Positions 15,952-25,383 are shown, numbered from the stretch's first letter. The stretch: DNA of 64,000 nucleotides from Paenibacillus sp. MMS20-IR301 (GCF_032302195.1 NZ_CP135275.1:7275001-7339000); one strand, 5' to 3'. Numbers and translations are program-made. Notes: generated from the sequence alone by a model not told the origin.

Positions 15952-17289
15952 ATGGCGAATATCCTGATCAAACATGCGGAGATCATTACAATGAATAAGC
16001 AGGAGGACATTATATACGGGGATATCCGTATTAAGGACAATCTGATCGTGGAGATCGGCAGCGGCCTTGAGGTACAGGGGGATGAGACCGTGATGGATGC
16101 GAAGAACCGCACGGTAATCCCTGGTTTTGTACAGACCCACATTCATCTGTGCCAGACGCTGTTCCGCGGCAAAGGCGATGACCTGGAGCTGATGGACTGG
16201 CTGCGCAAGCGGATCTGGCCGCTTGAAGCAGCGCATGATGAGGAGTCGCTGTATTATTCCGCCATGCTCGGTATTGGAGAGTTAATTACCAGCGGCACCA
16301 CGACGATTGTCGATATGGAGACGGTGAATCATACGGACTTTGCGTTCCAGGCGATTGCGGCAAGCGGCATCCGCGCCTTGTCGGGCAAGGTGATGATGGA
16401 TCAGAAGAACCCGGATGCCCCGGCGGCGCTGCAGGAAGAGACGGCGGCATCACTGCAGGAGAGCGTGGATCTGCTGGAGAAGTGGAACGGCTACGGCAAC
16501 GGCCGGATTAAGTATGCGTTCTCCCCGCGTTTTGTTATTTCCTGTACGGAGGCGCTGCTGAAGGAGGTGCGGGACCTCTCGGCACATTACGGGGTCAAAG
16601 TGCATACCCATGCTTCTGAGAATCAGGGGGAGATCGAGATTGTGCAGGCGATGACGGGGATGCGTAATGTGGTCTATCTGGAGCATCTGGGCCTCGCGAA
16701 TGAGCGCCTCATTCTGGCTCACTGTGTCTGGCTGGATGAGGAGGAGAAGCGGATTCTCCGTGACCGCGGGGTACATGTCAGCCACTGCCCCGGCTCCAAC
16801 CTGAAGCTGGCCTCCGGCATTGCCGACACTCCGGGGATGCTGCATAATCATATTCACCTCAGCCTGGGAGCGGACGGCGCTCCGTGCAACAATAATCTGG
16901 ATATGTTCAATGAGATGCGTCTGGCGGCGGTCATCCAGAAGCCGCAGCACGGTCCGACGACGATGGATGCCAGAAGCGTGTTCCGGATGGCGACGATTGG
17001 CGGAGCGAGGGCGGTAGGCATGGAGCAGGAGATCGGCAGCATTGAGGTCGGCAAAAAAGCGGATCTGGCCATTCTGAACCTGTACAATTTCCACACCTTC
17101 CCGTCCTATGATGTTGATCCGATCTCGCGCATTGTCTATTCCGCCACCCGCGCGGATGTGGAGACGACGATTGTTGACGGGGAAATTCTCATGCATAAGG
17201 GTCTGCTGAAGACCGTAGATAAGGAAACAGTGCTTCAGGAAGCTAACCGTTCGATTAAGAGACTGCTGGTGAAGACCCCGCTGGGATAG
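15952..17289 (+). CDS. Amidohydrolase family purine/nucleoside deaminase
   Basis: The protein has 445 residues; the ATG at 15952 follows AAGGGGGAG. The metal and active-site motifs of the SsnA/MtaD/TrzN-like cyclic deaminases are all present: VPGF-type VIPGFVQTHIHLCQTLFRG, HTHASEN, LILAHCVWL, HCPGSNLKLASG and SLGADGAPCNNNLDMF. This group includes guanine deaminase-like, 5'-deoxyadenosine/S-adenosylhomocysteine deaminases and chlorohydrolases. The guanine-class riboswitch in the leader argues for a purine-related substrate. Starting further upstream would run translation through the riboswitch hairpin and is rejected. Guanine deaminase or 5'-deoxyadenosine deaminase are the leading options. 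Confidence 0.87.
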   Translation: MANILIKHAEIITMNKQEDIIYGDIRIKDNLIVEIGSGLEVQGDETVMDAKNRTVIPGFVQTHIHLCQTLFRGKGDDLELMDWLRKRIWPLEAAHDEESLYYSAMLGIGELITSGTTTIVDMETVNHTDFAFQAIAASGIRALSGKVMMDQKNPDAPAALQEETAASLQESVDLLEKWNGYGNGRIKYAFSPRFVISCTEALLKEVRDLSAHYGVKVHTHASENQGEIEIVQAMTGMRNVVYLEHLGLANERLILAHCVWLDEEEKRILRDRGVHVSHCPGSNLKLASGIADTPGMLHNHIHLSLGADGAPCNNNLDMFNEMRLAAVIQKPQHGPTTMDARSVFRMATIGGARAVGMEQEIGSIEVGKKADLAILNLYNFHTFPSYDVDPISRIVYSATRADVETTIVDGEILMHKGLLKTVDKETVLQEANRSIKRLLVKTPLG

Positions 17290-17362
17290 CGGCTCTATTG
17301 GCCCTTTCTATAGCGGAGCTGAACCGTAATAGGCAAACGCCAGTTTAAGCTATATACTTTGC

Positions 17363-17390
17363 AGGGGACTTTGGTCCTCTGTTTTTTTTA
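17363..17390 (+). terminator. Terminator after the deaminase gene
   Basis: AGGGGAC-TTTG-GTCCTCT with one G-T pair, then GTTTTTTTT. Confidence 0.8.
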
Positions 17391-17424
17391 TTTTCAGTAA
17401 AAGTGCGGAATGTTTTGATATAAA

Positions 17425-18042
17425 ATGAACCCTTCCTCCTTTCTTGAGGTCAAATATAGTGAGGTGAGCCCGTTGGAACTGGATGGACTGGAGCAGGCTG
17501 AAGCAATTACGGAAGAGCAGCTGCGGGAAATTATGAAGCTTTATGGAGAAGAGGTCTGGAATTATATCTATTTTCTTACCAAAAACAGCGATCAGGCAGA
17601 TGAACTCACGCAGGAGGTGTTCATCAAATGTTATTACCGGATCAGGACATACCGCGGCGCTTCGTCACTGAAAACCTGGCTATTCACGATTGCCCGCAAT
17701 ACGGTGTTTACGTACCGGAAATCACGTTTCTACCGTTCCGGGCTGTGGGGCGGAGTGCAGCCGTTAGCGGCCGCGGGGCAGGAACAGCTTGCAGCAGCGG
17801 GAGGCGGCAGTGTATCCCGTTCAGCCGAGATGGAGTATCTGGGCAACCGGCAGGCGGATGAAATCTGGAGCCTGATTATGAAGCTGCCGGATAAGCTGCG
17901 CGAGGTGCTGGTGCTTGATCTGAAGGCGGAGCTGACGATCCGTGAGATTGCCGGGCTGATGCAGATCTCCCCCGGAACGGTCAAATCCAGGCTGCACCGT
18001 GCGCGTAAGCTTATCCAGGACAAATTAAGGAGGATGGAGTAA
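17425..18042 (+). CDS. ECF-type RNA polymerase sigma factor
   Basis: The frame is 205 residues from the ATG at 17425. That ATG has no ribosome site; AGGTGAG at 17462-17468 favours a start at the TTG at 17473 (L-E-L-D-G). Region 2 is clear (LYGEEVWNYIYFLTKNSDQADELTQEVFIKCYYRI, then TYRGASSLKTWLFTIARN), a variable linker follows, and region 4 carries a helix-turn-helix (KLREVLVLDLKAELTIREIAG, then GTVKSRLHRARK). It overlaps the next gene by one base (TAATG). That gene is a single-pass membrane protein, so this is a sigma/anti-sigma pair of the extracytoplasmic stress type. The signal and targets are not evident. Confidence 0.9.
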   Translation: MNPSSFLEVKYSEVSPLELDGLEQAEAITEEQLREIMKLYGEEVWNYIYFLTKNSDQADELTQEVFIKCYYRIRTYRGASSLKTWLFTIARNTVFTYRKSRFYRSGLWGGVQPLAAAGQEQLAAAGGGSVSRSAEMEYLGNRQADEIWSLIMKLPDKLREVLVLDLKAELTIREIAGLMQISPGTVKSRLHRARKLIQDKLRRME

Positions 18043-19292
18043 TGGAGAAGCATGAGCAGGAGCCCCAGTGGTACGATACCGCCCGGAAAGGGCCCTTCCG
18101 GGAAATGAAGTTTAAGGAAGCGGCCGCGGATCATGTGATCCGGCAGATTCATGCGGGCGGGGCGGCCGAAGACCTTGTGACACCAGCTGCACCGCGCCGC
18201 AGAACATTCCGTGTGCGAATGCTCTCTGCAGCGATCATCCTCCTGATGCTTGGCGCCGGGTTGCTGTATCTGGAGCTTGACGGAAGCGGGTCTGCGGGTG
18301 GATTCAATCCTACGGCAGCGGCGGCCCGGACCGGAATTTTCGAACCGCCGGTGGCGGGCCAGAGCGTGCTTACAGATGACGGTTTGATAGAAATTGCTGA
18401 TCAGACTATGCAGGCGCAGCTTGGCAAGAAGCTGCCAATTCTGTTTCTGGAGCGGCTTAAGGCGCCGGAGGAGGGCATCGCCGCTGTCCACTACAAGGAA
18501 GGAGAGGATTCGGCTGTAGTCTGGATTGACACAGCGACGGGTGAGGTCATCCGGACGAACATGAACGCCTATTATCCTCCTGAGGAGCTTGATCCGGCGT
18601 TCATTGCAGAAGCGCTCGGTCATCTGCAGGATGCCGGGTATAAGGGAGAATTCACAGTTACAGGTCTGAAGCATTTTGTGCACTACGGGCTGGACAGCGG
18701 GCGGCAAGGTGTACAGGTCACTGACGGTCTCATCGGGACCGAAGGGCAGATTGATTATGTTGATGGTGAATATGAGCGGTCAACCTTCAATGTTGAAGCG
18801 GGAGAGGCGACTTCAGTCGTACAAGCGGCAGGCCTGAAAGCGCTGAGACTGCTTAGAGGGCAGAGTGCGGAGCAGACAGATCATCTGTACTCGATTAAGC
18901 GGACGGTAGCTCCGAAATGGGATATCCTTGTTTTGACCTATGGAGACAACGAGTATGGTTCAGCTATAGTTATGATGGACTATGCCACCGGGAATATCCT
19001 CCAAGTCTTCGACTACACGCTGAGCGATGTAAGATCATCTGATTCCAAAATCCGCGGCGAGCAGGATACGGAGCTGCTCAATATGGACACAGCGGAGCTG
19101 CAGCGCTCAGCTGCTGCCATAGTGGATGAACTTTTCGGCATCCGCCTGGAAGATTATACGGTTGATACAAATATGAAATCACCGGGGATATTAACCTTCA
19201 CCAGCCCTGACGGGGCGGCTCCTGTAGTAGCTTCGTATAATTTGGACGGTACGTTTTATATGATTCAGCAGAGTTTAACGCCTGCCGAATAA
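18042..19292 (+). CDS. Membrane anti-sigma factor, partner of the ECF sigma
   Basis: The protein has 416 residues. A cytoplasmic N-terminus of about 58 residues is followed by one membrane helix (residues 59-79, MLSAAIILLMLGAGLLYLEL) and a large extracytoplasmic domain of about 335 residues with PepSY-like repeated segments (for example AVVWIDTATGEVIRTNM and AIVMMDYATGNILQVFDY). No HxxxCxxC zinc motif is seen. The one-base overlap with the sigma gene and the topology support the anti-sigma role. The outer domain probably senses envelope conditions. Confidence 0.75.
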   Translation: MEKHEQEPQWYDTARKGPFREMKFKEAAADHVIRQIHAGGAAEDLVTPAAPRRRTFRVRMLSAAIILLMLGAGLLYLELDGSGSAGGFNPTAAAARTGIFEPPVAGQSVLTDDGLIEIADQTMQAQLGKKLPILFLERLKAPEEGIAAVHYKEGEDSAVVWIDTATGEVIRTNMNAYYPPEELDPAFIAEALGHLQDAGYKGEFTVTGLKHFVHYGLDSGRQGVQVTDGLIGTEGQIDYVDGEYERSTFNVEAGEATSVVQAAGLKALRLLRGQSAEQTDHLYSIKRTVAPKWDILVLTYGDNEYGSAIVMMDYATGNILQVFDYTLSDVRSSDSKIRGEQDTELLNMDTAELQRSAAAIVDELFGIRLEDYTVDTNMKSPGILTFTSPDGAAPVVASYNLDGTFYMIQQSLTPAE

Positions 19293-19316
19293 TCTCTTCT
19301 CCTCTCCGCAAATGAT

Positions 19317-19352
19317 AAGAACGCGCGCCCCCATAAGGGCAGCGTTCTTTTT
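19317..19352 (+). terminator. Terminator after the sigma/anti-sigma operon
   Basis: AGAACGC (19318-19324) pairs with GCGTTCT (19342-19348), with an inner GCCC/GGGC stem, followed by T4. Confidence 0.85.
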
Positions 19353-19487
19353 GCATTTTATGGAAGTCACCGCTTTGATAACTATTTCAACTATTGCTAT
19401 ACTAGAGAAATCTGAACTTTTACAGAAAAATGGAATAGAGTTTACACAGTTTTTCAATATGAGAGAGTAAGAGGAGATATCATCATT

Positions 19488-21383
19488 ATGAACGAGCGGA
19501 AAAATAAGCCTCTGCAGGCACATTTTTATATTGTCGCAGGACTTCTGTGGCTGAAGCTGCTGCTGCTGCGCGGGCTCTTTTTTGACCGGATTGCCTGGCA
19601 ATGGATTGCTGCCGATCTCGCACCGGTGCTGCTGGTTATGGGCGTGCTGGCGCTAATTACTCCGGGACGGATGAAAAAAGCGGTTTTCTGGAGTCTTAAC
19701 ATTATATTATCGCTGCTGTTCTTCGCGGCCAGCGTCTACTTCAACCACTTTGGCTCGGTGCCGACCTACCTGGCGCTTTATGAGCTGAACCAGGTATTCC
19801 AGGTCAAAGAGAGTGTGGAATCTACAATTGAACTGGTCGATTATCTGTTTTTTGCCGATCTGGCGGCTGTGATGCTCTATTCGCTGTTCCGCAGGTGGAA
19901 GCACGGTTCGGTGCGGCACTTCAGCAGTCAACCCTCACGAAGCGCCCGGAGAGTATACCTGGTGGTACTGCTCGTAGCCATTATCGGCGGCGGCTCGCTG
20001 TCGGTGTATTCCATTGATTCTGCACGGGGCATTACCAATGAGCTGGTGCAGGCGGAAAGTGCCGGCTTCCTGAATTATGAGGTGGTTGCGGCGCTCAAAG
20101 CGCAGGAGGATAACGGCCTTATTGGCACCGGGGATATTAATGAAACGATTGCCAAGATTGCAGCGCTGGAAGCAACATATCCCTACAGGGACTCAGCAGG
20201 TGGATTGCCGGTGTATTTCGGCTCGCAAAGCGGTAAGAATGTAATTATCATCCAAATGGAGGCGTTTCAGAATTTCCCGCTGCATCAGTCGCTGGACGGC
20301 CAGGAGCTGACCCCGGTGCTGAATTCCCTTGCTGACGAAGGCTTTTATTTCCCGCGTGTCTATCAGCAGATTGGTCCCGGCAATACTTCCGATGCTGAAT
20401 TCATGAGCAATACCTCAATCTACCCGATTGGGACGCTGGCCATGTCCACGGGCTTCGGAGACCGGGAGCTGCCTAGCCTGCCGCGTCTGCTGCGGGATCA
20501 AGGATATGAAGCCTACACCTTCCATGTGAACAAGGTAGGATTCTGGAACCGCAATGAGCTGTACCCGGCGCTGGGCTTCAATGGGTATTATGACAAGGGT
20601 TACTTCAACAATGACCATTTCAATGCTTTCGGTGCCTCTGACGAGCAGCTGTATGCGACCGCTGTGGATAAGCTGGCAGCGCTGCAGAAGAAGGGAACGC
20701 CGTTTTACGCCCAGCTGGTGACAGCGTCGAGCCACCATCCCTTCCAGATCCCGGACAGCTTCAAGAAGATTACGGTTCCTGACAATCTGCAGGGCACGAT
20801 GCTCGGCGATTATCTGACAGCAATCAATTATACGGATTATGCGATAGGAACTTTAGTTGAGAGATTGAAGCAGCAGGGCCTGTGGGATAACACAGTGCTG
20901 GTGATGTATGGTGACCACTTCGGTCTGCAGCCAAAGGATGTTCCGGCGGAGCAGGTAGAAGAAGCACTTGGAACCCCTTATGATGAACGGGTCAGCCGTT
21001 TCAACATTCCGCTTATCATGCATGTGCCGGGTATGACGCAGGGGAGTGTAGTGGAGCGGACCGGAGGCCAGCTGGACATTCTGCCTACGGTAGCCAATCT
21101 GCTGGGAGTCTCACTGAAAGACGAAGGGTTTACCGCCTTCGGGCATGATCTGCTCAATATTAACAGGAATGTGATAGGGATGCGGTATTATCTGCCTTCA
21201 GGTTCATTTTTCAATGATGAAGTGATGTTCGTACCGGGAAAAGGGTTCGCTGACGGTCAGGCCGTCTCGCTGGATACGCTCCAGCCGGTAACCGACATCA
21301 GTAAATATCAGGGCGATTATGACTACATCCTGAAGCTGATGGGCTTATCGGATGAATATGTGAAGCTGCTGCCGCAGCGCTAG
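19488..21383 (+). CDS. Lipoteichoic acid synthase family protein (LtaS-like)
   Basis: The protein has 631 residues. About five N-terminal membrane helices (roughly residues 12-32, 39-57, 63-88, 117-137, 154-176) precede an extracellular sulfatase-fold domain. Catalytic features are visible: the metal-binding Glu258 in IIIQMEAFQNFP, the nucleophile Thr300 in GPGNTSDAEF, HVNKVGFWNR, and GDHFG. LtaS-type enzymes transfer glycerol phosphate from phosphatidylglycerol onto the growing teichoic acid on the outer face of the membrane. Several paralogues usually exist, including sporulation and primase versions, so the exact role is open. The next gene, nine bases on, is a polytopic membrane protein probably working on the same or a related polymer. 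Confidence 0.9.
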   Translation: MNERKNKPLQAHFYIVAGLLWLKLLLLRGLFFDRIAWQWIAADLAPVLLVMGVLALITPGRMKKAVFWSLNIILSLLFFAASVYFNHFGSVPTYLALYELNQVFQVKESVESTIELVDYLFFADLAAVMLYSLFRRWKHGSVRHFSSQPSRSARRVYLVVLLVAIIGGGSLSVYSIDSARGITNELVQAESAGFLNYEVVAALKAQEDNGLIGTGDINETIAKIAALEATYPYRDSAGGLPVYFGSQSGKNVIIIQMEAFQNFPLHQSLDGQELTPVLNSLADEGFYFPRVYQQIGPGNTSDAEFMSNTSIYPIGTLAMSTGFGDRELPSLPRLLRDQGYEAYTFHVNKVGFWNRNELYPALGFNGYYDKGYFNNDHFNAFGASDEQLYATAVDKLAALQKKGTPFYAQLVTASSHHPFQIPDSFKKITVPDNLQGTMLGDYLTAINYTDYAIGTLVERLKQQGLWDNTVLVMYGDHFGLQPKDVPAEQVEEALGTPYDERVSRFNIPLIMHVPGMTQGSVVERTGGQLDILPTVANLLGVSLKDEGFTAFGHDLLNINRNVIGMRYYLPSGSFFNDEVMFVPGKGFADGQAVSLDTLQPVTDISKYQGDYDYILKLMGLSDEYVKLLPQR

Positions 21384-21391
21384 GAGGAGCT

Positions 21392-22825
21392 ATGAAGAAA
21401 ATATTAAAATCAGAACATCTCGTAGCCGTGGCGGGCTGCGGACTGATCATCTATCTGCTGTTCGTGCGTCCCTTCACCGGGGTTGCCGACAACGGCGATT
21501 TCCTGCGGATGATGAATACGATCGGATTGAATTACTACGATGCTGCTGAGAGTTACGCTGACCGCTTTTTCAGCTTCAGCCATTCCCGGTTTTCTTATGA
21601 AAATATATTCCGCGGCTTCTATCCTTCCTCGCAGATTCTGCTCGTGCTGGTTCCGCGGCTTCTCGCGGGGCTCGTGCACGGAAGCTATTTCGATATCCGC
21701 CTGCTGGGGGCGGTATATGCCCTGCTGCTGCTGGCGGCTACGTGGATGATCGTCAAACTGGGGGCCAGGGAATCTTATGTAACCGGACTGCTGCTGGGTG
21801 CGGGCATCTTATTTGTTTTTTATGATATCGGCTATCTGGCCTACTTCAATTCCCTGTTCGGCGAACCGGTATCGATGGTGTTTATGCTGCTTACCTTTGC
21901 GCTGGGGCTGCGGCTTACCGGGCAGGAGACGCCGACGGCGAAAGGGCTGACGCTGTTCTTTGTGGCCGTACTGTTCCTGATCTGCTCCAAAATCCAGAAT
22001 GCGCCGGTCGGCCTCGCCTTCGCCCTGATCTTCCTGCGTCTGCGGACGCTGGACGGAGCCGGGAACTGGCGTAAGCTGGCACTCCGGTTCGCGGTGGCAA
22101 CAGCGCTTGTATCCGTAATCATGTACGTTGCCGCGCCGAAGGAGCTGAAGCATATCAATCTCTATCAGACGGTGTTCTTCGGTATCCTGAATGAGTCGCC
22201 GGATGTGCGCGGGGACCTGCGGGATCTGGGGCTGCCTTCGCGGCTTGAGGTGCTGGCGGGAACGAATTATTTTCAGGGGGATACGGCGATTAAGCAGGAT
22301 GATCCTTCGCTTAAGGCGGATTTCTATGACCGGGTATCGCATAAGGACGTACTTTTCTTTTATATGAAGCATCCCGTCAGGTTAATAGACAATATGAAAT
22401 ATGCTGCCGGGAACAGCATGTCTATCCGTCCTTATTATCTCGGAAGCTATGAGAAAAGTGCGGGCAAGCCGGCAGGAACGGTAGCCTTCGCCTACAGCGG
22501 CTGGAGTGAGTTCAAGAATAAACATCTGCCTGACTCGCTCGGGTTCCTCGCCTTATTCTATCTGGTCTATTATGCCGGAGTCCTGTTCTATTATTTCCGT
22601 ACAAGGGAGCCTGCGGGGCGGATTGCCGGAGAACTGCTGATGCTGCTTGGACTGATCGGACTATTCTCCTTCCTCGTGCCTATTCTTGGTGACGGAAGGG
22701 CGGATATCGGCAAGCATCTGTTCCTGTTCAATGTCTGCTTCGATATGATGGCCGTAGCCATGTTTGGGTGGATTGTGCATACGATCGTGAGATTTGTAAA
22801 ATTTGCTGCTTCTGCAAAGCGTTAA
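21392..22825 (+). CDS. Polytopic membrane protein, putative GT-C glycan transferase
   Basis: The protein has 477 residues with about ten membrane helices. After the first helix comes a long outside loop with an acidic VADNGDFLRMMN motif, as in GT-C-type lipid-linked sugar transferases. The general plan resembles WsfD-like hexose transferases of S-layer glycan loci, but that match is from memory and weak. AGGAGG precedes the ATG and the gap to the LTA-synthase-like gene is only 8 bases, so they form one operon. A role in teichoic-acid or membrane-glycan decoration is inferred. Confidence 0.7.
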   Translation: MKKILKSEHLVAVAGCGLIIYLLFVRPFTGVADNGDFLRMMNTIGLNYYDAAESYADRFFSFSHSRFSYENIFRGFYPSSQILLVLVPRLLAGLVHGSYFDIRLLGAVYALLLLAATWMIVKLGARESYVTGLLLGAGILFVFYDIGYLAYFNSLFGEPVSMVFMLLTFALGLRLTGQETPTAKGLTLFFVAVLFLICSKIQNAPVGLAFALIFLRLRTLDGAGNWRKLALRFAVATALVSVIMYVAAPKELKHINLYQTVFFGILNESPDVRGDLRDLGLPSRLEVLAGTNYFQGDTAIKQDDPSLKADFYDRVSHKDVLFFYMKHPVRLIDNMKYAAGNSMSIRPYYLGSYEKSAGKPAGTVAFAYSGWSEFKNKHLPDSLGFLALFYLVYYAGVLFYYFRTREPAGRIAGELLMLLGLIGLFSFLVPILGDGRADIGKHLFLFNVCFDMMAVAMFGWIVHTIVRFVKFAASAKR

Positions 22826-22921
22826 TTGACCCGTGATAAATTATAGAATACAATGTGTTTGGAACTTTAGTAAAAGTGTGGAAAATGGCTTGGAACAGCC
22901 TCATTCTGCAAGGGGGCCGCT

Positions 22922-23086
22922 ATGGGTAGTGAGGAATACAAGGACAGGATTGAACAGGCAAGACAAGAATTGAACAAATTAGCCCTGGAGTACGGCATGC
23001 AGGATGTACGGGTACTTCGCCAATCTGTGAAGCTGGATGCGCTTCTGAATGGATACAGTGAATGTCATCCGGAGAAGGACGACTAG
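22922..23086 (+). CDS. Spo0E-like aspartyl-phosphate phosphatase family protein
   Basis: The short protein has 54 residues; the ATG follows AGGGGG. The sequence pattern (RIEQARQELNKLALEYG, then VRVLRQSVKLDALLNGY) matches the two-helix Spo0E family, in which the motif S-Q-E-L-D contacts and dephosphorylates Spo0A~P. Here the motif reads S-V-K-L-D, so the usual Gln and Glu are replaced and activity may differ. Family members act as brakes on sporulation. The gene is monocistronic and ends before a strong bidirectional terminator. Confidence 0.8.
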   Translation: MGSEEYKDRIEQARQELNKLALEYGMQDVRVLRQSVKLDALLNGYSECHPEKDD

Positions 23087-23126
23087 CTTTATCCAATTGG
23101 GAATTACAGAGTATTGATGTAAATTC

Positions 23127-23169
23127 AAAAGACACTTTGACGGCAGCTGCGCCGCAAGGTGTCTTTTTT
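23127..23169. terminator. Bidirectional rho-independent terminator
   Basis: AAAAGACACTTTG and CAAGGTGTCTTTT arms (one G-T pair) around a CGGCAGCTGCGCCG inner stem, with A4 on the left and T6 on the right. It lies between the convergent Spo0E-like gene and the AAA ATPase gene. Confidence 0.85.
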
Positions 23170-23185
23170 CGTTATGAAACCTGAT

Positions 23186-23968
23186 TCAGCTGCCCGGAGG
23201 GCTATACGCATCGCCCAGCAGCTCGCGCAGCATTTTCTCGCGGTCGGTCATGAAGGCCCGCGTAACCGTGTAGTGATCTGTGTCCTCCAGCGCAACAGGC
23301 GTAATATTCTCACCCTCCAGCTGGAATATATCCGCTCCCGGATAAGACATGAGAATCGGGGAGTGGGTGACAATGATGAACTGTGAATTCTGCTCTGCCA
23401 GCTCATGCATCCGCACCAGCAGCGACATTTGCCGCAGCGGGGACAGGGCTGCTTCCGGCTCGTCCAGAATATAGATGCCTTGCCCGCCGAAGCGGTGAAC
23501 GAATGTCGAGAAGAAGGATTCCCCGTGTGACTGCTCATGCAGTGAATTTCCGCCGTAGGAGTCTTTGATCAGGGGGCCGTTGCCCGGTTCCTCATCCAGC
23601 TCATCGATATAAGTAGCCACGTTGTAATAGCTTTCCGCCCGCAGGAAAAAGCCGTCCTTCGGCCGCCGCACACCTTTGGCAATCCGCAAATATTCATATA
23701 AGCCTGAATGGGAGGCACGGGTGCCAAACGAGAAGTTCAGCGTCCCGCCTTCCGGGTTGAAGCCCCAGGCTGCAGCAATTCCCTCCAGCAGCGTCGATTT
23801 GCCGGTTCCATTCTCCCCCACAAGAAAAGTGACCTGCTTCCGGAAAACAAGCCGTTCCAGTACCCGTACCACGGGCAGGTTAAACGGATACACCCCGAAC
23901 GAAGGCACCTGCTCGCGCAGCAGCTCCGCATGCCGGAGATACAGCATCGGGCCATGCAATGAACTCAT
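23186..23968 (-). CDS. AAA/ABC-type ATPase (COG3910-like)
   Basis: The protein has 260 residues from the ATG at 23968, behind AAGGGGGAATTC. Walker A is FLVGENGTGKSTLL. A HGESFFSTF segment takes the place of a signature motif, Walker B is GIYILDEPEAALSP, and the switch His is in FIIVTHSPILM. It is a stand-alone SMC/RecF-like predicted ATPase with no transport partner nearby. Such proteins are common single genes of unknown role in Firmicutes. The frame is open upstream but no start there has a ribosome site. Confidence 0.87.
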   Translation of the reverse strand: MSSLHGPMLYLRHAELLREQVPSFGVYPFNLPVVRVLERLVFRKQVTFLVGENGTGKSTLLEGIAAAWGFNPEGGTLNFSFGTRASHSGLYEYLRIAKGVRRPKDGFFLRAESYYNVATYIDELDEEPGNGPLIKDSYGGNSLHEQSHGESFFSTFVHRFGGQGIYILDEPEAALSPLRQMSLLVRMHELAEQNSQFIIVTHSPILMSYPGADIFQLEGENITPVALEDTDHYTVTRAFMTDREKMLRELLGDAYSPPGS

Positions 23969-24215
23969 TTCTGAATTCCCCCTTTTTAGCCAAGTTACAC
24001 GGATGGTTGTTCTTTTGATTCTATATGAATTCCGGGGTCCCCGCAAAGTACTTGAATAAGCTTCGGTGAGTGGACTGCACTTTGTGGGGGATGTTGGTGG
24101 GGCATGTTTGTGGATGAAATCGCCGAAGGTGCGGGCCATGCGGGCGAAAGACAGGGGGCATGTGCCAATTTCGCCAGAGTACAGACAGATGACCATGAGG
24201 CGGATGCTGACTCCG

Positions 24216-24224
24216 CATATAGTA
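24216..24224 (+). promoter_or_regulatory. Possible sporulation-type -10 box
   Basis: CATATAGTA fits the CATANNNTA -10 consensus of sigma-K and partly that of sigma-E. It lies 30 bases before the CgeB-like gene. No convincing -35 is seen 15-17 bases upstream, so this is tentative. Confidence 0.3.
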
Positions 24225-24253
24225 CTACTGTCTTGAGAATATGACGGGGCAGG

Positions 24254-25351
24254 GTGAAGGCCGTGAAAGCAAAAAATAGAAACTTGCGTCCGCGGGACTA
24301 CCGCGACGGTTACCAGGAGGGATATCATCTGGGCTTATGCGAGGCCGTGAAGACTCTGAATTCTCCTGAGGTGGGAGCATGCCGTCCGTTCAAGCTGATG
24401 TATGTCCCGCAAGGGTTTCAGGCGATTGACACTGGAGTGACGGAAGCGCTGCGGCTGCTCGTAAGCGAGCTGCTTATCTGTTCTCCGGAGACCATGCTGG
24501 AGGTAGCGGCCCGCGAGTCTCCGGGAGCGGTGCTGGTGATGAACGGGCTGCATGTGTTTCCCGAGAACCATCTGGAACAGATTACGGAGATAAGAAAGCT
24601 GGGCATTCCGGCAGCGATCTGGTTTGTTGATGATCCCTATTTTACCGAAGATACCTCAGAGATCTGTAAGCATTATGATTATGTATTTACCCACGAGCTG
24701 GGCTGTGTGGAGTTTTACCGCTCACTCGGTGTGGCGTCCGTGCATTATCTCCCGCTGTGTGTTAACCCGCAGATGTTCTACCCGCGCCGCACCGGTCCGC
24801 AGCATCAATTCGATATTGTGTTCATCGGCAACGCCTTCCGTAACCGGACAGAGCTGTTTGATGAGCTGGCCCCTTTTCTCCGCGGGAAAAAAGTGCTGAT
24901 CGCCGGCGGCTTCTGGGAGCGCCTGAGTACCTTCGACGAGTTGTCTCCCTTCATTAGAAGCGGCTTCATCCCTCCGGAGGAAACGGCTAATTATTACAGC
25001 GGCGCCAAGCTGGTCATTAATATCCACCGCCCCTGGGAGGGCGGGCAGGATAACCGGAACACCTTCCAGCTGCCGTCCCGTTCGATTAATCCGCGGACCT
25101 ACGAGATCAGCGCCTGCGGAACGATGCAGCTGACTGATATCCGCGAGGATCTGGATCTTCATTACCGTCCGGGCCGTGATCTGGAGACCTTTGCTTCTGC
25201 GGATGAGCTGAAACGCAAAATTGACTATTTCCTGAAGCATGAGAAGGAGCGCCGCCAGTATGCGCTGCGGGGGCTGCAGACGACACTGCGCCATCACACC
25301 TTTACCGCACGGTTGCCCCATCTGCTGAATGTTCTTGCTGCACAACGCTAA
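24254..25351 (+). CDS. CgeB-like spore glycosyltransferase family protein 1
   Basis: The protein has 365 residues. GTG at 24254 or 24263 can start it; both lie near GGGGCAGGG. A basic lead (KAKNRNLRPRDY) runs into a GYQEGYHLG motif, then a Rossmann-like GT-B body with AAIWFVDDPYF, HYDYVFTHELGCVEFYRSLG and VHYLPLCVNPQMF. The second half has INPRTYEISACGTMQLTD, typical of the CgeB/spore-maturation glycosyltransferase group. In B. subtilis cgeB is a late mother-cell gene affecting spore-surface properties. A close paralogue follows 32 bases downstream. Confidence 0.83.
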   Translation: MKAVKAKNRNLRPRDYRDGYQEGYHLGLCEAVKTLNSPEVGACRPFKLMYVPQGFQAIDTGVTEALRLLVSELLICSPETMLEVAARESPGAVLVMNGLHVFPENHLEQITEIRKLGIPAAIWFVDDPYFTEDTSEICKHYDYVFTHELGCVEFYRSLGVASVHYLPLCVNPQMFYPRRTGPQHQFDIVFIGNAFRNRTELFDELAPFLRGKKVLIAGGFWERLSTFDELSPFIRSGFIPPEETANYYSGAKLVINIHRPWEGGQDNRNTFQLPSRSINPRTYEISACGTMQLTDIREDLDLHYRPGRDLETFASADELKRKIDYFLKHEKERRQYALRGLQTTLRHHTFTARLPHLLNVLAAQR

Positions 25352-25383
25352 AGTCCACTATGGGATAGAAGGAGCGAATACTC

